Source of the DNA: Prorocentrum cordatum
Lineage: Eukaryota > Sar > Dinophyceae > Prorocentrales > Prorocentraceae
Length of the DNA: 64,000 nt
Assembly (NCBI GenBank): GCA_963575745.1
Contig: CAUYUJ010000692.1
Location: 587,710 to 651,709, forward strand
Direction: 5' to 3'
The notes under the pieces were generated by a model. That model saw only the letters and a program-made list of their open reading frames with translations, had not been told where the DNA came from and searched no databases. Each line of letters starts with the position of its first letter. Within the stretch, counting starts at the first letter, position 1. The position numbers and the translations under genes are program-made. Of this stretch, positions 60,755 through 64,000 are shown one piece after another.

Positions 60755-62593
60755 ATGTCGGACGTGGACGAGCAGACCAGGAAGCTGCTCGAGGAGAGCG
60801 TGCAGGCGATCTCGCGCCTGCCGGCTGGGCACCCCGAGGGAGGCTTGTCCGCGTTCAAGAGCCTGGCGACGGGGATCAACAGGGCGAAGAAGGGCGACAC
60901 GCGGAGGCTCCTGGACCCGCTGGAGCCCAAGGCCCCCGTGCTGGTCTTCCTGGTGGACCTGCAGGAGAAGAAGAGGCTGTACGCCAAGCAAGTGGGCAGC
61001 GTCTTCGAGGCCCTGGTGCACGTGGACTCCTGGCGGCTGGCCGTCCGGCTTAACGAGCCGCTGCTCAACCGCCTCCCCGCGGAGCTCCGAGAGGCCCTGG
61101 ACGCGGTCCCCACCCCGCCGCCGCCGCCGCCCGCGGCCGAGCCGCCCCCGCCCTCGCCTGCGGCCGCGGCCCCGCCCGCGCTGCAGGCGGGTTCGGCGGC
61201 CGCGGCCGCGCCCGCGCTGGCGGCGCCGCCGCGCGGCGCCGCGCCGACGCCGACGTCCCCGGGCGCTGCGCCGGTGCCGACGGCCAGCGCCGTGAACCTT
61301 GCGGTGGCGCACGCGCTGGAGCGCATGGGCGGCAGCGACGGCGGGGTCGACGGCTCGCCCCGCGCGCTGCCGGCCGCCGCGTGCGCCCCGGGCTCGGCGG
61401 CCGTGCAGGGGAGCGCCTCGTACCACCTGACGCTCTTCTCGGAGGCCACCGAGAGGATGGCGGGCCTGGGCTACAGCGCGGCGGCCGACGTCGACGAGGC
61501 GATGGTGGCCTTCGAGAAGCTCTACACGGCCGTGAGCAAGATCACGCGCAGCGCTTCCACGGAGGACGACGAGGCTCTGGATCGGTTCGAGCCGAAGGGC
61601 GAGCTTCTGCGGTTTTTGGACGACTTCGAGGAGCGCAGGCGCCTGCACCGCGCCCGCGTGGAGTCCGTTCGGAGCAAGCTGAGGGAGTTCGAGGGCTGGA
61701 GGGCCCTCATGGTGCCCTCGCCCGCGGCCAGGGCGGCGCCGCCGCCCTCGTCCGCGGAGCTGCTCCGAGCGGCCCTCGCGGAGGCGGCCGCCCAGAGGGC
61801 GGCCGGCGTGCTGCAGGTGCGCGTCATCGCCGCCTACGGCCGGCCCGGGAAGAACAACTACGCCTGCCTCTGCGTGGCGGGCCGGGAGGACCAGACGACG
61901 CACACCGTGAGGGGCAGCAGCGACCCGCGATGGGATGCCGACGCCATGTTCGCGAGCGTCCCGTCGGCGTCGTCCGCCGCGAGCATCGAGATCAGGGACC
62001 CCGACCTCACGGGCCCGCCCGCGAGCGTGCTGCCGCTGGACGTGCGGCAGCTGCCGCTGGGCCCGGGGCGCCAGAAGATGCGCGGCGCGGGCGGCGAGCT
62101 GGAGGTCGAGGTCGCGTTCAAGCCGGTGGAGGGCTTTCGGCCGCCGCCGCGCACCCCGTGGGACGACGGGCCGGCGCCCGCGCCAGTGCCCGCCGCACGG
62201 CCGCCTGCGCCCGTGGCGGCGCGCTGGGTCTGGTGGCTCACGGTGGACCCGCACCACGGGCACCCGAAGCCGTACCCGCTGGAGATTGCCGGGAGACTGG
62301 AGAGAGCCTATCAGCAGAGGGAGGACTCGCTGGACCTCGGGGCGGACTTCTGGGGGGCGGAGGTCCACTTCCGGCCGCGGCTCGTGCAGAAGACCACGAA
62401 GGGCACCCGGGACGTGGGTCGGGTCGAGCTCGGCAGCGCGGACGCGACGGTCGCCGTCTTCGTGGTGAAGCACGCGGACCCGAAGGTCGGGTGGCGCAGC
62501 GCGGAGGAGGGGGCCGAGGGCGCGGAGAGGCGGACGCTGAGGGAGGCGGACGTGATGCCCAACGCGCTGAGCCTGTCTTCCGTGCCCCTGTGA
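60755..62593 (+). CDS. 612-residue protein: duplicated N-terminal module, C2-like and WWE-like domains
   Basis: Start chosen at ATG 60755 because it lies 56 bases after the spliced-leader relict; the frame upstream is low-complexity DNA outside the insertion. Residues 33-97 and 252-320 are a diverged duplication: AF-x2-L, a central EPK-x3-L-x-FL-D motif, then K/R-R-L-x-8-V-x-S-V and a final W-R. A Pro/Ala-rich linker (about 115-190) separates them. Residues 352-457 resemble a C2 domain (LQVRVIAAYG, SSDPRWDADAMF) but few calcium-binding aspartates are visible, so calcium-independent lipid or protein contact is more likely. Residues 489-570 resemble a WWE domain (WVWW, then PYPLEIAGRLERAYQQRE and GTRDVGRVEL), known elsewhere to bind ADP-ribose chains or ubiquitin-system partners. 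No signal peptide or membrane helix. The frame is intact, so the copy is young or selected. Confidence 0.85.
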   Translation: MSDVDEQTRKLLEESVQAISRLPAGHPEGGLSAFKSLATGINRAKKGDTRRLLDPLEPKAPVLVFLVDLQEKKRLYAKQVGSVFEALVHVDSWRLAVRLNEPLLNRLPAELREALDAVPTPPPPPPAAEPPPPSPAAAAPPALQAGSAAAAAPALAAPPRGAAPTPTSPGAAPVPTASAVNLAVAHALERMGGSDGGVDGSPRALPAAACAPGSAAVQGSASYHLTLFSEATERMAGLGYSAAADVDEAMVAFEKLYTAVSKITRSASTEDDEALDRFEPKGELLRFLDDFEERRRLHRARVESVRSKLREFEGWRALMVPSPAARAAPPPSSAELLRAALAEAAAQRAAGVLQVRVIAAYGRPGKNNYACLCVAGREDQTTHTVRGSSDPRWDADAMFASVPSASSAASIEIRDPDLTGPPASVLPLDVRQLPLGPGRQKMRGAGGELEVEVAFKPVEGFRPPPRTPWDDGPAPAPVPAARPPAPVAARWVWWLTVDPHHGHPKPYPLEIAGRLERAYQQREDSLDLGADFWGAEVHFRPRLVQKTTKGTRDVGRVELGSADATVAVFVVKHADPKVGWRSAEEGAEGAERRTLREADVMPNALSLSSVPL

Positions 62594-62861
62594 CCGCCGG
62601 CGGCCTCCCCCAGAGGAGGAGGCTGGCGCGGCGCCTGAGGTGCGAATCGAAGAAGACACGACGGCATGAACAGATGCACTTTCGAAGCCCCGCCTCTGAC
62701 AGTTTACGCTCATGCCTTTCTCTGTGCCTCTAGCACTGACGTCTCCAGTACAGTTGATCAGACGGCGGCGGCCCTGTCTTGAGAGGAGGCGCGTGGCACT
62801 GGTAATTCCACGTCCGTCACAGGTTGGGATTCGCCGTCGGCCAGGTCCAATAAAAAAAAAA
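62594..62861 (+). other. Retrogene 3' untranslated region and A tail
   Basis: 258 bases after the TGA, then A10 at 62852-62861 (the last A overlaps the duplication). No AATAAA signal, usual for dinoflagellates. Confidence 0.8.
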
Positions 62862-62879
62862 CGACCAATCTGCCAATTG
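62861..62879. repeat. Target-site duplication, right copy
   Basis: Directly abuts the A tail. Confidence 0.93.
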
Positions 62880-63493
62880 CCTCTCTCATTGTCTAGCCAC
62901 AAGCGTCTGTAAAAACATTCGGGGTGGATTCGTCTACAGACACGTTCGGGTCCTGTATTTGCGGTGAGCGAGCATAAGCTGCACGACTGTTGCGCTCCCT
63001 CGGGGGAAAGGAAGTACGGTTCAGGTGATGCGGCCAACAACTTATGTTGAGCACAGCAGAAGGAAGGGCTCATCCTGATCCTCCTCTCTCGCTCTCTCAA
63101 AGCCGTGGCGCGGCTATCCCTCTCCACCGCCCGCGGCGCCGCCCCACGCGCGGCCGCGGGACCCATACCGCGGCGGTGCCGCCGCACGCCGGCGAAGGGA
63201 GGTTCCGACGAGGGGAGGAGCAGAGGGAGGACCGCGCACAGTCACAATATCTTAAAACGTGGAGGCAGGGGGGAAGGCACGGGTTGAGCGGCGGGGCCAC
63301 TCAAGGGATGTGTCGTCGCGGTTGCGGATGACGTTGTATTTTACCTGTAGGGATGTGCATGGCGTATTCCGTTGGTGGCGCTGTAGACGAGGTAGCGTAC
63401 TAGAGGTAAGCAGACTGGGTTGAGACAATCACGTAGTTGTACCCGGAGCAGTCTGGCTTAAGGTTGACCGATTTTGTTTTTGTTATCGTGAGG
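62880..63493. other. Unassigned
   Basis: Original host DNA to the right of the insertion, continuing the C/T-rich style at first (CCTCTCTCATTG). No gene recognised. Confidence 0.45.
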
Positions 63494-63865
63494 CTACACA
63501 AGAAGATCACGTGGTAGTTCTTGTAGGGCGGTAAACAAGCCTCTAATACTGATGTAGGGAATGACGATGCGTCTTTCGTATTCGTCGTAGGAGATGCGGG
63601 CCGCCTCGTAGACGGCCTCTATGGTGCGGATCCGCAGTTGGAGTTCTTTGTCCCATTTGTCCCGGTAGTTGGCTGCGATCTCGCGTTGATTGATCACGTA
63701 ATAGGACCTCCTTGGGTGGCCGTCGTAGCTCGGCTGGATGCGTAGCTCAGGTGGCCCTCGGGACCAGCTTCTCGTATCGAGACGTTGTTTGACGGTCCTG
63801 GGGCCCAGCGAGGGTTCCCCAGAGGCCGAAAATAGCAAACAACTGTCCGTCATGATTTTGTTCAT
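63494..63865 (-). CDS. Hypothetical 123-residue ORF
   Basis: ATG-started minus-strand frame with balanced composition and a charged helical middle (RDKWDKELQLRIRTIEAVYE, then ARISYDEYERRIVIPYISIR), ending LPRDLLV and a stop. No domain recognised; no signal peptide. The DNA for the first ~20 residues resembles 25957-26020, so the 5' part is repeat-derived and the ORF may belong to a dispersed element. It could also be a terminal exon. Confidence 0.4.
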   Translation of the reverse strand: MNKIMTDSCLLFSASGEPSLGPRTVKQRLDTRSWSRGPPELRIQPSYDGHPRRSYYVINQREIAANYRDKWDKELQLRIRTIEAVYEAARISYDEYERRIVIPYISIRGLFTALQELPRDLLV

Positions 63866-64000
63866 TGCCCAAGGGTGCTTGGCGGCCTCGGAGGGGAGGG
63901 GGCCGGAGGTGCAGCACGGCCGACGGCGGCGGCCGAAACCGCCGGCGACAGATCCAGGTGCGGAGGGCGCCCGTCGGGCGAGTCCGTCTGCAGCGCTGGC

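Larger units (their letters stand above)
60673..62879 (+). mobile_element. Retroposed spliced-leader mRNA between target-site duplications
   Basis: ACGACCAATCTGCCAATTG at 60673-60691 is repeated without mismatch at 62861-62879. The insert starts with spliced-leader 3' sequence (TTGGCTCAAG, overlapping the repeat by TTG), holds one intronless ORF, and ends in A10 (62852-62861) against the second repeat. These are the marks of a LINE-mobilised processed mRNA. Confidence 0.92.

Noticed and set aside
60755-63187. Long opposite-strand ORF (842 residues) antisense to the retrogene
   Set aside because: A mirror of high-GC third positions in the sense gene; composition is His/Arg/Gly-rich with no motif, while the sense frame has clear domains.

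Overview
The window reads as nuclear DNA of a dinoflagellate; I cannot assign a species. Four observations support this. (1) Both introns of the gene at the left end have AGG on each side of the junction, a known dinoflagellate intron feature. (2) An intronless gene at 60755-62593 follows the last ten bases of the dinoflagellate spliced leader (TTGGCTCAAG). It ends in an A tract and lies inside a perfect 19-bp direct repeat, so it is a re-inserted processed cDNA. (3) A broken retroelement at 37270-40690 carries motifs I recall from multicopy dinoflagellate retroelement polyproteins, with a cytosine-methyltransferase-like end. (4) Coding sequence is a small fraction, and the rest is tandem repeats, (GGA)n/(TCC)n tracts and small inverted-repeat elements. 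No tRNA, rRNA, CRISPR or bacterial operon structure was seen.

Layout. 74-2642 holds a three-exon gene of unknown function. 2643-10300 is repeat country: GGA/TCC tracts, a GTTTGGAAACGC satellite (4340-5275), a CTTAGCAGGG decamer array (6185-7080), inverted-repeat elements and a GAT-rich tract. 10960-13238 is a degenerate APE-type LINE on the minus strand, cut off at its 5' end against a ~100-bp minisatellite (13238-13835) that has a second locus at 24039-24425. 14530-36600 holds MITE-like elements, microsatellites, an 89-bp minisatellite (32745-33290), two pentatricopeptide-repeat scraps, a minus-strand basic ORF (20916-21452) and a relic ORF (18663-19007). 37270-40690 is the retroelement relic. 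41000-48850 is more inverted-repeat elements and purine tracts. 48857-54010 is a 5-kb satellite in which short (~71 bp) and long (~115 bp) palindromic units alternate; a 5'-truncated LINE (50891-51810) is inserted in one unit. 54357-59741 has dense and twice nested MITEs. 60673-62879 is the retrogene, and 63494-63865 is a small ORF on the minus strand.

The genes form no pathway. The two credible protein genes (74-2642 and 60755-62593) are unrelated. What links the window is mobile-element activity: at least 16 short repeat families (14 with inverted termini), four of them sharing TA...CAGT termini, plus three retroelement remnants and one retroposed mRNA. No promoter, ribosome-binding site or terminator could be called; dinoflagellate genes generally lack recognisable ones. 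All homology statements come from recognising motifs by eye; no search was run.
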